From contig NC_072895.1 in the NCBI RefSeq assembly GCF_027943255.1, positions 31,408,001-31,472,000 of the forward strand: DNA of 64,000 nt, in the 5' to 3' direction. Under the pieces are notes generated by a model, which was not told the origin of the DNA, ran no database searches, and worked only from the letters and a program-made list of their open reading frames with translations. Shown piece by piece: positions 1 through 11,177 of the stretch. The position numbers and the translations under genes were made by a program. Position 1 is the first letter of the stretch. Each line of letters starts with the position of its first letter. The DNA is from Anastrepha obliqua (Eukaryota; Arthropoda; Insecta; Diptera; Tephritidae).

Positions 1-649
1 AGGCACACCCAGGTACGTAGGAACATAGCAAGTGGCAAAACCCTCTTGACTGTTATTGCCAAAACGAATAGAAATATGATAAAAAATCTATTTGGCTTAC
101 AGCCATGAACTTAAGTGCCTGTTCAAACTTATAATGCACTGAATATTGATATTTGGGCGGGGATAATAGGCGCATACGAGACACACGAGGAACTACTTTG
201 ATTGGCTTTAAAGTGGCTGAATAAATAACTGCAGAAAAAGAAAATTGATGTTTTTATCTGTGGTCCTACACGCTTTGTGGTTTCGGAATTTCTTTTAGCT
301 TTCACGGTGCCCACATTTTCATTAGGGCGATCCATAAAAGTCGAAGCATTGAATATTTATTACGACACTCCCCAAAGTTTTTTTGTATTGAAAAATTCAA
401 GTGCTTTTGTACACGCGAACTTGTGCTTAAGAACTGTTGTATGCAACAGGATAAGTGCAAGTGCATTAGTGATGTTTATCTGTCTGTCCGTCAGACTGCC
501 CGTGCACGATAACTCGAGCAAAACAGAATACATTTCAATGGAACCTGATAGACATACGAGTACTACTCATATCCACGTCCTTATAGCATCTTTGCTGGTT
601 CATTTTGCAATTGCCGTAAAGTCAGTGCAGCTTTTCAAGAATTCTTTGG
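1..649. other. Unassigned stretch, no gene recognised
   Basis: Both strands give only short frames without recognisable motifs. No terminal repeats or tandem repeats are evident. It ends at a T-run that is the poly(A) tail of the minus-strand LINE relic beginning at 650. Confidence 0.5.
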
Positions 650-1975
650 TTTTTTTTTTTTGACGACCGAACGACGACTGAGATGCGATGGTGTTGACTG
701 CCTCGTAATGCTGATGAAGCTCACCAAGTTTCTAATATCAGTGCCAGCAGGCGCAGCTGAGAAATTAGAGCCAATATACTTTAATCTTAGCCCCGCGAAA
801 GCAGCGCAGCTAAGCAAAAGGTGCTGGGATGAATCCACTTCATTTGCCATACAGCTGACGCAAAATGGATTCGATGTAATTCCGAGTCTCACAACATGCA
901 CACCTCGCGGTCAATGTCCTGCAAAGGCGCCCAAAAAATGTAGTAGCTAGAATTTTGTAAGCCCCAGAAGATCCCTCGAGCACCTCCGATCTACACGTGG
1001 CCAGAAAGAATTCAATTCTTAAAAGTTTGTGTACCTGCTCAGTGCTTATTAAAATGAAGTCCACCTCTCTACGTGCAGACCGCAGGTAGTCAACGGGATC
1101 TTTTGCCTGTCAATACCGCACGTGTCCGCTGCCTAGCCAGCTCATCCGCCTCGTAGTGTCGTATAATGTCCCTGAGACCGGCTACTCAGATGAGCTTCAC
1201 ATCAAAAAACTCGAATGCAATCAAAAGTGCAGTCACGCCCTGATTGCCATTGGACTTACAGTGGATATCCACCTCCGTGACAGTTATTAAACAAGTGAGT
1301 CTCCAATCAGCTGCTTCTTTGATTGCTGCAACCTCTGCTTGATATCCCCTACAGTGGTCCGGTAACCTGAACTTTAGACTGATGAGGAGCTTCACGCAAA
1401 GTATTCCTCGGCCAACGCTTCCATTCAATCTTGAGCCATTCGTGAAGAGGTACACCAGGCACTGCCCCCAAATATTGCACCCGCCCACTCTTCTCCTGAA
1501 GGAAAGTGAGTGGAAAATGTTCCGCTTGGACTAAGCAAGGTTGTGTATTGAATAGTCGTTAAGAGAATGAACCCAAAGAGGTCAAGAGAGGACTTGGAGC
1601 TCGAGTTTCCCAGTCTCTTTCAGGCACGTGCAAAGGCAGCTTTACCTGCGATATTTACAGGTACCAAACTTAACATTAAAATAAGTAGGAGTAGTTCGAA
1701 ACGCTCGAATGAGAGCAGACCTTTTAACACCAGAGAGACTAAAGACTTAATTCTTTTAGCCTTATTAAATAGGCGTCCACATGGAGCCCTACACTCAGAG
1801 TGCTCAGTTGCCCACCAAGGCGGATTTTCCTCTTTAGGAAGCATTCTAAGGCGACAAGAGTTTTCAAGAGCACTATTACACGCTGAGGAGAAAGAGATGT
1901 AGACTTTCCATCGGTGCTTTGAGCTAAGCAGATTTCCGCTATATGTGTTGCAGTCCGTTCTTCTCAAATTCCTGT
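650..1975 (-). mobile_element. LOA/R1-like non-LTR retrotransposon, internally deleted relic
   Basis: Read on the minus strand, three pieces of one LINE polyprotein appear in order. At 1967-1620 is the segment between endonuclease and RT, with PPWWATEHSECRA and LFNKAKR, typical of R1/LOA-type LINEs. At 1488-1186 is an RNase H domain with LPDHCRGYQAEVAAIKEA; the first catalytic Asp of the usual TDGS is Asn (TNGS). At 901-635 is a C-terminal zinc-knuckle-like tail (CVSCMANEVDSSQHLLLSC). The whole RT core is missing between the first two pieces. A 12-base T-run at 650-661 marks the poly(A) 3' end. Several frames are needed, so it is dead. The family is inferred from remembered motifs; clade assignment is tentative. 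Confidence 0.75.
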
Positions 1976-2007
1976 AGGAGGTTTTTTTTGGACGGAAGAA
2001 ATGAATA

Positions 2008-2573
2008 CTACTGTGGACAAAAAGTCAAACTTCGCGGGAGTGAAATTTCGCTCTAGTTATTTTTTTCATTAGTTGGCAGCACTGTTAATAACATCTGGGC
2101 CAACTTTCATGTGAATGTCATTATCAGTAATATATTTACGCTTGTGTTTACCAAAGAGTGCATTTTTCGATTTTTACAATGTCTGATTTGATTGAGCAGA
2201 GAAGTGCCATCCAATTTTGTTTGCCGAATGAAATTTCGGCTGCGGAAACTTTTAGCATGTTGCAGACGGCATTTGGTGACTCGACCATGTCGCAGAAAAA
2301 TGCTGGCTATTCCCAAAACTCAAGAGACAACTCCGGGGAACGCGTTTCGAGTCGATTGAGGAGATAAAAGCTGAATCGAAGAAGGTGCTGGCTATCGAAG
2401 ATGGCTATACCGGAAATGGACTATTTGGCATGTTTCGGGGATTGGAATAATCGTTGGCATAAGTGTATTTCATTGAGAGGGGATTATTTTGAAGGGGATG
2501 AAATTGATTTACAAGAATACATAAAAATTTTTCATTTTACAACCAAATTCACCTTACTTTTTGCCCACAGTAG
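2008..2573 (+). mobile_element. Mariner internal-deletion derivative (566 bp)
   Basis: Inverted ends CTACTGTGGaCAAAAAGT (left) and CTACTGTGGgCAAAAAGT (right, reverse complement) are flanked by TA at 2006-2007 and 2574-2575. Inside, an ATG at 2179 opens the N-terminal mariner helix-turn-helix (MSDLIEQRSAIQFCLPNEIS, then AETFSMLQTAFGDSTMSQKN). After about 55 residues the sequence jumps to the transposase C terminus, with DYLACFGDWNNRWHKCI and GDYFEGDEID at 2425-2510. The catalytic core between them is gone, so this is a non-autonomous copy of a ~1.3-kb mariner. The protein family resembles that of the mariner at 37346-38628, although the terminal repeats differ. Confidence 0.88.
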
Positions 2574-2575
2574 TA

Positions 2576-3119
2576 TACCGATAATCCTTCAAACGGAGAT
2601 TCGGTATAACAATTAGGAAGAAGCCAGAGTGAGATCCAGCTTCTCTGGCTGAAGTACAATAATAAAAGCATGGCCTTTGCTCCTATTGCAAATAAACAAG
2701 TTCTCGTTTAAAATAAAATCAAAAAGTGGCGCACCTTTCAGATTAATATTGGACCTTCCACAGCAGCTGTGGTGGGAGTTCGCGTTCTACCCTTTAATAA
2801 CGCCGGTTTGTTTGCGTCTCGCTTAAACCAGGGACTCCCTTAGCATCATCGGCGGTGGCTCCACCTCGTATCTAGTCCTTATGCGTCTTAAAAACCGACA
2901 TCAGCCAAAGCATTCCGGCAGGTCCCTCACATAGTCTTCTTTGCTGAAATTAGGCAAGGCAAAATAAATAAATTAAGCTGCTTCCTGATGAGCATACATG
3001 ATCTTAGTTCACCTGTACCGTTATGCGCCATCAGTTAATGGCTTTTTGTCCTGAGCTCAGAAATATCTCTACTACTCAGTCACGGCTTCTGAATGGGACT
3101 ATATGAGCTCCTTACAGCT
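2576..3119. other. Unassigned stretch between mariner and LINE relics
   Basis: I see no motif-bearing frame, tandem repeat or terminal repeat here. It may include untranslated LINE sequence, but I cannot show that. Confidence 0.4.
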
Positions 3120-3347
3120 CATGATGAGTTTAAGCTTCGTCAACATTCCTCTTCCAATCTGCACGATTCGTTGCAATAGACTTCCAGCTCCTTACTCGTA
3201 GCTTTTTCAGGTCGGCTATGACTTGGTCAAGCCAGGTTAACCTTGAACGTCCTCGGGCTCGGGTCGTTAGAGACTTTATTGTTAAAAAAGATTGCAGCGG
3301 ATGGTACCCAATACTCTTCGGGGCACTTTTGGCTCGAACATTCTTAA

Positions 3348-4072
3348 GGGGGAGGTAGGGTTTAGCGCTAAAAAAAAACACTTTTTTTGTGAATTTTTTA
3401 CAGAAATATGGCTAAAGATACTTTAATAAAATCAGTTACATGTTATTGTACATCTCTTCAATAAGTTTTTAAAAAAAAATTAATAATAAAATATTGACAA
3501 ATAAGCCCATGACAGAGTTTTTTTGGAGATATGTTTTTCGAGAGGTGCTCTGCGGTGCCAATCGGCATTCGTCGTAGAATCATCTGAAACTAAAAAAGTC
3601 GAATTTTTCAGTTAAAGTATGACGTAATGCTCCCCCCTACATTAATAAAATTTTTTTTTTCATTTTTGTAGTTTTGGTGGCAAAAAAACGTAAAACGAGC
3701 ATTTTTGGCGAAAAATTTCGCCATATTTGTAAGTGAAAAACAACCTTAAAAAGCAAAAAATAAAAAAAAACAGTGTAGGGGGGAGGTATTTTTGATTTAG
3801 AAAACGTGTGCCAAATTTGAAAAGAATCGGTTGAATAGTTTCGGAGTTGTGATTGGCACCGACTTTTAAGAAGTCGTTTCGGGAAAAACGCGTTTGAAAA
3901 AATGACTCTGAGAAATTATCGATGCTCCGCATTCGAGGTAGAGTGCCTACAAAGGCTATAACTTTGAGAGTTCTGCTCCGATCCACTTAAAATTTTGACA
4001 CAACATTCTTGAAATGATTTACTATAAGATGAGTGAAGAAAAAAAATTTCGATTTTGTGACCCTACCCCCCC
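3348..4072. mobile_element. TTAA-flanked non-coding element 1 (725 bp)
   Basis: The unit is bounded by TTAA at 3344-3347 and 4073-4076. Its ends are inverted: GGGGGAGGTAGGGT at the left and GGGGGGGTAGGGT as the reverse complement of the right. It interrupts the LINE relic at 3120-5018, whose protein blocks lie on either side. There is no coding capacity. Internally it carries the phrase AGAATCGGTTGAATAGTTT and a block near 3955-4010 resembling parts of the elements at 34667 and 39037. TTAA duplication and G-rich ends suggest mobilisation by a piggyBac-type transposase, which is inference. Confidence 0.75.
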
Positions 4073-4902
4073 TTAAGCTTCTTTCGTCTTTGCTTGTCAT
4101 TGCCCAGCACTCGCAGCCGTAAGACAGCACCGACAGTGTTACTGACTAGTAGAGGCGGAGTTTACAATGACGTGTTAGCAGTTTAGAGCTCAGCAATTTT
4201 GAGCGTAATATGCTTTGTGTGTTGTCAATATTCTGTCTTGTATTGCGACGTGACTACTGTTGTCTTTTTCGTTTTTAACCCTCCCAAATATTTGAAGTAT
4301 TGAGCTCCCTCAAAGTTAAATGTCCCAATTTCGATGATTTGAAGATTTCGTTTCTCTTCGCTGCGCGAGATCTTCAGATAATTAGTTTTGCTTTCATTTA
4401 TTCTAAAGCCTGCTACCTTTGAACGACGTTCAATGTTTCAAAGAGATACCTTTTGTTCCTTGGCAATATTGCGATATCGTCCGCATACGCGATTATTAAT
4501 CCTGACTGACTTCATTTCTTATCGCATAGTGAGAAAGGAGATTAAAGACAAATGTAGAAAGCGAGTCGCCTTGTTTTACGCCACAGGAAATTTCAAAGGG
4601 CTTTGACACTCTTTGTTGTACAACTATGTACTTTTCTAGTACTGTTAGTCGGAGTTGCCATTACTAACTGAATTAGTTTTCCACTGATACCCAAATCCGC
4701 TTCGGTATTCACCAATATTTCTTCTGATGCTTCAATTAGCTGAGCAGCGAGGATTCGAGAGAAGATTTTAAATGGCGTGATTTCGCGGTAGTTTTCACAG
4801 TTCAATTTTTCTCTCTTTTTGTGAATAGGAGCTACCAACCCTACAAGCCATGCTACAGGGATGCAACCTCGCCCCCATATTCTTAGAAAGAAGTGTAGTA
4901 GA

Positions 4903-4936
4903 ACTTGAAGCACTTGAAGCACTTGAAGCACTTGAA
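4903..4936. repeat. 9-bp tandem repeat (ACTTGAAGC)n
   Basis: Nearly four perfect copies of a nonamer lie within the LINE relic. On the minus strand it translates as repeated Val-Leu-Gln inside a decayed RT frame, so it is a local expansion after the LINE died. Confidence 0.85.
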
Positions 4937-5018
4937 CCACAGAGTTGCTCAAATCTCTGAACGATAAGGACTTGTAAAATTCTACTAAACTACTGAACTT
5001 CTTTTTAAGTAAAAGCAA

Positions 5019-5539
5019 ATGCGTGATAAATATTCATAATTTTTCATCACTTTTTGCACCACCCTAACGTTCAAATGTATTTCTTCGTATTATACTAATA
5101 ATAACATCTCCAAGCGACTATCAACCTGGATGCTGTTCTATACATGTAAATACATCTATGTATGAATTTTCATACATAAATCCTTGACTCTTTTTCAAAA
5201 ATTGTAGAAAGCATTCCACAAAAACATTTCAATCAGCAAAATTCACTATGAGCAGCTTAGTCGAGCGAAGCACATCAAGTTTATTTAAGCTACTGGCTAT
5301 AAAAACTTTGCTTAGTAATTTTTAAATTAAATCTTTATGCGCTAGACTAAAAATTTATTTATGTTGCATAAAAGGGTAAGCAATTTTATGTTCCCAGGTC
5401 TAAAAACAGCATAAACTGTCTACGCTTTAATAAGACTGATAATTTTTTTTAAATAACTAAGTCTTTTTCTTCTTTTAAATTCGCGCTTTAACCGCTTCCT
5501 CTTTCGCCGAGTTTCACAACGCGCCGTTCGTTTCTTTCT
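5019..5539. other. AT-rich unassigned stretch
   Basis: No motif-bearing frame or terminal repeat is visible. It separates two minus-strand LINE relics and could be residual LINE sequence too decayed to recognise. Confidence 0.4.
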
Positions 5540-6720
5540 CGTACTAACCGGCGCTAGTTGAACAAACCAAGGGAAGCCAAGTCCTTCGCCATCTGATCTT
5601 TCCAACCCAAATGAGGCCTTGTTCTTCCCCTGTCACCAGCTGGTATCGCATCGAATACTTTCAGAACCGCAGCATTTATATCTATTCGGACGACACGACA
5701 CAGCCAACGTAGCCGCTGGATCTTTATTCGCTGCGCGAAGTCTATGTCGTCGTCAAATTCATAGAGCTCATTGTTCCATCGCGTGCGATACTCGCCGTCA
5801 CCAACAGGCAAAAGTCCAAAAATCTTGCGCAGAATCTTTCAAGCGTCGCTTCATCGGATGTTGTCAGCGTCCACGCTTCTGCGCCATACGTTAGAATGGG
5901 CATGATGAGAGCCTCGTAGAGTGTTAGGTTAGTTCGTCGAGAGAGGAATTTTCTACTCAGTTGCCTACTTAGTCCAAAGTAGCACTTGTTGTCAAGAGAG
6001 ATTCTTCGTTGAATTTTTAAGTTGACATTGTTATCGGTGTTACTGGTGGTTCTTAAATAAACGAAGTCCTTTACAACCTCGAAATCATAACTGTCAACAG
6101 TGACGTGGGGTACCAAATCGCAACCGACTGTTTGTTTGACCTCCTTCACCATTCACCAACTGACCCATTCCTTTGCTTTTTTTATCCGGTTTGGAAAAGG
6201 CGGAACTAACAGCGCGGGTATTAAGGCCGATGATGTAAAAATTGTCAGCAATTGGACACTGGTATAAAAAACTGTGCTTCAGCGATTAAGTTCTGCGACT
6301 CGCGCGATCTTTTCCAACATCAGGTTAAGAAGTCACACGACAGCGAGTCACCCTTTCTGAAACCTTGTTTGACATCAAACGGCTCGGAGAGGTCCCAAGT
6401 CTGATGGCGCTGCTGGTGTTGAACAACGTTATTTTGCATAGTCGATTTGGTTTTGCGGGGATACCAAATTCAGACATCGCGACATACAGGGAACTCCTTT
6501 TTGTACTGTCGAATGCAGCTTTGAAGTCGACGAAAAGATGGTGTGTGTTGATTCTCCTTTCTTGGGTCTTTTTCAAGATTTGGCGTATTGTGAATATTTG
6601 GTCGATGGTGGACTTTCCAGGTCTAAAGCCACACTGATAAAGTCCAATCAGTTGGATGCTGGTAGGCTTCAGTCTCTCACACAATACGCTCGCTACATCC
6701 TTAGAGGCAGTCTAATCTAT
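5540..6720 (-). mobile_element. Non-LTR retrotransposon RT relic
   Basis: Minus-strand RT fingers and palm blocks appear at 6684-6400: YQCGFRPGKSTIDQIFTIRQ, then HHLFVDFKAAFDS with the first catalytic Asp in FVDFKAAFD. Downstream, 6152-5742 gives PHVTVDSYDFEVVKDFVYL and LTLYEALIMPILTYGAEAW, the thumb region. Then 5811-5554 gives YRTRWNNELYEF, IKIQRLRWLCRVVR and TRPHLGWKDQM, the usual C-terminal box. The second catalytic box (normally YADD) is destroyed. Frames change at least three times. It differs in sequence from the relic at 3120-5018, so it is a separate family or a distant copy. Confidence 0.78.
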
Positions 6721-6839
6721 ATCTGTGTAATATCTGTATAAAAATATTTCCAATGCTCCTGCCAAAGGGAACTGCATCCTTGCTACCTTGGCGGAAGCTG
6801 ATCTTTAAATACTGTTTGAAATTCAACTACGTTCCGAAG

Positions 6840-8060
6840 GAGACTATGAATGATGATATTTATACCAAAAGCTGGTAAAAGCAGTCACTTGTTTGCAAAC
6901 GATTATCGGCCTGTGAGCCTAACTTCATTCCTCTTTAAAACTTTCGAAGATGAACGCGCTTACACGAAAGGTAAGTGCACTGAAACTGCTCTGCACAAAG
7001 TTGTACTGCAGATAGAAGGCCATTACATTACAGTAAATGCGCGATTGCAGTCTTTCTTGACATATCTGGCGCTGTCAACAATGTTTCGAATGTGGCACAC
7101 GTTAAGGGTCTAGGAGCAATTGGCACACATCCATCGATACAAAACTGGATCGGCAACCTGTAGAACCTGTGGTAACAAAATGGGATTCTTTGGTCATGTA
7201 TCAGAGAGCTAAAAGAGGTACGCCACAAGGAGGTGTACTCTCTTCCTTACTGTAGGCTCTGGTAGTAAACAGGATCTTGCAATACTTAAAATGAGGAACC
7301 AGGGACCAAACTTAATTGCATATGCAGATGATTATCTTAGGAAGATGCTTAAACCAAATGACCTTAAAGCCTAAATAGCACCAAGTTGTCTGTGCTAAAT
7401 TCTTTCAGTGAAAATTCAATAACTCCCTCAGTTTTCCTCTGATTGAAGGGGCGGTGAATAAAATCAGCAAGTTGGCAGTTAAAGTGGGACTAATAGTAAA
7501 TCCTAAGAAGACGGACTTAATACTGTTCACCAGAAAGTACAAATTCCGAATTGGACCATACCTAGGCTAGATAACATCCCACCACAGGTTAAGATGTATA
7601 CTACATACTTTGGAGTAATGTTGGATAGCAAACTAACGTGGAAGATGAGTGTGGAAAAACAAAGAAAGAAAGCACTCAATTTCTTAAACACCTGCAAAAC
7701 AATGGTCGATATGACGACTTGCACATTGGGCCCTTTTAACGTGCCACACCCCTAACATACGCATAGACAGTTCGGAAATGGAAGAATGTGTTGAAGCCGC
7801 AGTATTTTGTTCAACATTCGGCTATAATTCATATAAATTACAGAAACTACGCGCAACAAAAACCGCAGACGTAGACCTCTGCACTTTCTAGCGCTCAAAT
7901 AAGCTTCTAGATTGACAGCCAAGCAGCCACTAAAGCAACAGCAGCTGTAATGACAAACTCCCAATGTGCACGTCAATGCCGGAACAAAATGAATGAGTTT
8001 GGAACTGAGAAACAGGCTACCATCTGCTGGGTTCCAGGACACAAGAGAATAAGCTTCTGC
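6840..8060 (+). mobile_element. LINE relic with RT and RNase H fragments
   Basis: The plus strand carries IPKAGKSSHLFANDYRPVSL (6856-6920) and then AYTKGKCTETALHKVV, both RT fingers blocks. Next come KRGTPQGGVLSSLL around 7212-7245 and IAYADD around 7316-7335, the catalytic YxDD box. VNPKKTDLILFTRKYKFRIG follows at 7497-7550 and TTYFGVMLDSKLTWKMSVEK at 7602-7660. The RNase H end reads AAVMTNSQC and ATICWVPGHKRI at 7945-8055. Order and motifs fit an RNase H-bearing LINE of the I/R1/LOA group. Stops and frameshifts throughout show it is ancient. The complete mariner at 8394 lies just beyond it. Confidence 0.78.
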
Positions 8061-8393
8061 ATCATTTTCGTGTGGCAGATGAAAAAATTAGCAGCCTACT
8101 TAAATTATGCAAACTGTGTATTAAAGAAAAAATATAAAATAAACTCTCCACACAAATATGTACTTTGTATCACTAGGGATTAATTTCTGGGCCATGTGCA
8201 ATATATAGGATTAATCAAGTCCAACCCAGCCTATATCTGTATACAGTCACTCTTATCTGCACGTGGTGCATCGTGCTAAGGCAAATGAGACTCAGACGTC
8301 CGAGACTAGACGGTACGAGTATAACCTACAAACGCACAGAGGAAATGCTGAAGCAAAGTCTGCTTGAGAGCTTAGCTGGCAGCCCCAGCACTA

Positions 8394-9685
8394 AGAGGGG
8401 TGCCTTGTATATGTCGGGATTTGGCAACCCTGGTGTTGCAATCTGGCAACTGACAGCTGTATCGCAAAGTTTGACATTTTTTGGCTTTTACGTACTCAGA
8501 ACGTTTTGAAATACCAGCGCTATTTGTGTTGTTTACAGTAACTTAAAATATTCATCTCGGTCCAAAAATGGAATTATATCGTGAACATTTTCGTGCGATT
8601 ATTTTTTACAACTTTCGACGTGGATTAACTCAGCAACATTGCATGGACGAACTCAATTCATTTTTTGGTGATGAAGCTCCATCAAGGACCAGTGTTTATC
8701 GATGGTATGGTGAATTCAATCGCGGTCGTAGTTCACTCTAAGACAAATTTCGTGAAGGTCGTCCAAAATCAATTGTTGCTCCGAAAACCATTGATGTAGT
8801 GCGCGAACTGATATTGCAAGATCGTCATGTGACCTATCGTGAGATTGAGACAATCTTAGGCATTAGTGGGACCAGCGTACATTCAATATTGCATAAACAT
8901 TTGACTGTCAAAAAAATTTGTTCGCGTTGGATCCCACACAATTTGTCAATCGCTCAAAAAAAGGCTCGTGTCGATTGGTCGAAGGAAATGCTCAAAAAAT
9001 ACGTTCGCGAGGCTTCGAAACACGTCTATGACATCGCGACAGGTGATGAATCATGGATTTACGCGTATGAGCGCGAAAGTAAACAGCAGTCGACTGTATG
9101 GGTGTTTCAAGATGAGCCAAATCCAACAAAAGTTGTTCGCGCACGAAGCACTTCCAAGCAAAGGATCGCTTGTTTTTTCGGAAAAACTGGACATGTCGCA
9201 ACCGTACCACTAGAACAACGCAGAACAGTAAATTTTGAGTGGTACACAACCATTTGTTTGCCTGTTGTCTTCCAAGAAATTAGGAAAACCAATCGCCAAG
9301 GACGGATCACTCTTCACCAGGACAATGCGAGCTCTCACACATCGGCTCAAACAACTGCATTTTTGAGCACCCAAAACATCGAATTAATGGGTCATCCGCC
9401 GTATAGTCCTGACTTGGCACCGAATGACTTCTTTTTATTCCCGTACGTAAAAAGCAATCTGAGTGGTCAACGTTTTTCGACACCTGAAGAAGCGGTTGCG
9501 GTATTCAGAATGCATGTTTTGGAGATACCTCATTCAGAGTGGCAAAAGTGCTTCGACAATTGGTTCAAACGCATGCACAAGTGTATAGATCTTCATGGAG
9601 AATATTTTGAAAAACAATAAAGTGATTTTCGATGATTAAAATTTGTTTTTGTTCTCTAATCCCGACATATAAAAGGCACCCCTCG
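8394..9685 (+). mobile_element. Complete mariner element, DD34D
   Basis: Terminal inverted repeats of 28 bp match at 26 positions, beginning AGAGGGGTGCCTTGTATATG on the left and CGAGGGGTGCCTTTTATATG on the right (reverse complement). They are flanked by TA at 8392-8393 and 9686-9687. The 1,292-bp length is normal for mariner. The transposase reading frame is interrupted once. Intact ends mean the copy could be mobilised if a matching transposase were supplied from elsewhere in the genome. Confidence 0.95.
8568..9620 (+). pseudogene. Mariner transposase, one premature stop
   Basis: This is a cut-and-paste transposase that binds the element ends and inserts at TA. The ATG at 8568 opens MELYREHFRAIIFYNF, the first helix-turn-helix region, followed by VYRWYGEFNRGRSSL and a TAA at 8739-8741. 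The same frame then resumes with KFREGRPKSIV and runs without interruption to 9620. The first catalytic Asp lies in TGDESWIY, the second in HQDNASSH and the third in PDLAPNDFF, with 34 residues between the last two (DD34D). The total of about 350 codons is normal. Translation from the Met at 8799 could give a C-terminal fragment lacking the DNA-binding domain, a potential inhibitor, but that is speculation. Confidence 0.93.
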
Positions 9686-9687
9686 TA

Positions 9688-9894
9688 AAACACGGATGCG
9701 GTAGGTCAATGAACTGCCTGCCTTAAGCTCACATTATTGCAACCTCAACTAGCAAAAAAGGGGTATATGTTCCATGCAGGAAAAAAAGGATCAAATATGT
9801 ATGCAAACAGCTCACGAAAAGAATTGTAGCACCACAAAATCGTGACCAGTTTTTACAAATTTGCATATAATAAAAATAAATTTCAAACTTTATA
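9688..9894. other. Spacer between two mariners
   Basis: About 200 bp separate two complete mariner elements of different subfamilies. No motif is recognised. Confidence 0.4.
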
Positions 9895-11177
9895 TGGGAA
9901 TAAGTTTCCGCTCTCTTAAAATAGGTGTCGCTGCTGGTACTATTTTTGTGGTCGCTCTAGTAATATACAGGTGATTTGAAGGGGTATATGTGAGGTCTTG
10001 ATCGCAGTAGTTGCCATTCGTCTGAAGCGTACAGATCATTTTTTACTGACGTCGAAAATGTCTACGTTCATCCCGAAAAAACAGCGTTTGCGGGAAGTCT
10101 TGCTTCATTATAACCTTTTAAACAAAAGTGGAGCAGAAATGTGTCGTATATTGATCAATATTTATGGTAATCACGCTCCATCAAATATAACTTTTAGAAA
10201 GTAATTTCGACGCTTCCAAAGAGGCAATTTCGACGTGAGTGATAAATATCGCGAAGGGACACAGAAAAAAATTCAAGATACTTAACTACAACAATTATTG
10301 GATAAATACGAATGTCGAACCCTTGATGATGTGTCTAAAGAGTTGGATGTTGGCAGGTCAACCATCGGTAAACGTTTGCACGCGATGGGAATGGTCCAGA
10401 AAGCAGGCGACTGGGTACCACTTCAATTGAAGGAGAGGGATATCGAGAGACGTTAGGTGACGTGTGGGATGCTTTTTGAATGGCCGAATGAAAAGTTTTT
10501 CTGCATCGCATCGTCACTGGCTATGAAAAATGTATCTATTATGATAACCTTAAGCGTCGAAAATGTTGGAGCCTGCCAGTTGAACCAAGTGAACCAGGTC
10601 CATCGACAGCGAAAAAAAATATTCATGCTTCAACGGTTATGTTGTGCATCTGGTGGGATCAGAAGGGCCTCATCTATTATGAACTCCTTAAACCATCTGA
10701 AACCATCACGGGCGATCGTTACCGACTGCAGCTAATGCGTTTGAATCGAGCTCTCAAAGCAAAGCGGCCGGAATGGGACGGTAGACATGACAAACCGATT
10801 TTGCTCCATGACAACGCCAGGCCACACGTTGCTAAATCGGTACAGAAATATTTAGAGGGACTGAATTTTTAAATCTCACCCCACCGGCCGTATTCCCCAG
10901 AAATTGCACCTTCGGATTATGATCTGTTCCGATCAATTCAGTCAGCCCTTTTTGGAGAGCGATTCACTTCTTACGAGAGCATCGCAAACTGGCTCAATGA
11001 ATGGATGAAGTCAAAAGAACTCGAATTTTTCGTCAGAGGAATTCATATGCTGCCTGAAAGATGGAGTGAAGTTGTAACTTCCAATGGCACATACTTCACA
11101 TAATTTCATGTACTATTTACCATAATTCTTTATATAGTTCGTAACTTTGACTAAGAAAGGACGGAAACTTATTCTCA
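9895..11177 (+). mobile_element. Mariner element, DD34D, degenerate
   Basis: The ends share GAATAAGTTTCCG in inverted orientation (9898-9910 and reverse complement 11161-11174) with further similarity inward. The ~1,283-bp length is that of a full mariner. The outermost bases and the TA duplication have drifted, so the boundaries are good to a few bases only. It contains a decayed transposase. Confidence 0.85.
10058..11103 (+). pseudogene. Mariner transposase pseudogene (irritans-like)
   Basis: ATG 10058 opens MSTFIPKKQRLREVLLHYN, a helix-turn-helix start. Stops follow at 10202 and beyond, with frame changes near 10210-10620. The core resumes at 10639 with LCIWWDQKGLIYYELLKPSE, then HDNARPHVAK holding the second catalytic Asp. 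After a stop at 10870-10872 comes RPYSPEIAPSDYDLF with the third Asp; the spacing across the stop is 34 residues. The C terminus ELEFFVRGIHMLPERW ends at the TAA 11101-11103. The WWDQKG and LPERW signatures are characteristic of mariners related to the irritans/cecropia group. It has several lesions and is inactive. Confidence 0.9.

Larger units (their letters stand above)
3120..5018 (-). mobile_element. Non-LTR retrotransposon RT relic, interrupted by a TTAA element
   Basis: Minus-strand frames carry RT blocks in order. IPVAWLVGLVAPIHKK and LNCENYREITPFKI lie around 4750-4860. A post-catalytic block KPFEISCGVKQGDSLS lies around 4540-4610. LSYGCECWAMTSKDERS lies just before 4077. After the insertion at 3348-4072, the C-terminal TRARGRSRLTWLDQVIADLKK and WKSIATNRADWKRNVDEA follow at 3130-3290. 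The arrangement matches RT-only LINEs with the usual VLYGCETW-type thumb and C-terminal box. Multiple frameshifts are present and the YADD catalytic box is not found. Clade is not assigned. Confidence 0.72.

Noticed and set aside
1567..1902. Plus-strand open frame of 111 codons
   Set aside because: The opposite strand carries the recognisable LINE segment PPWWATEHSECRA in this interval, so the plus frame is a shadow.
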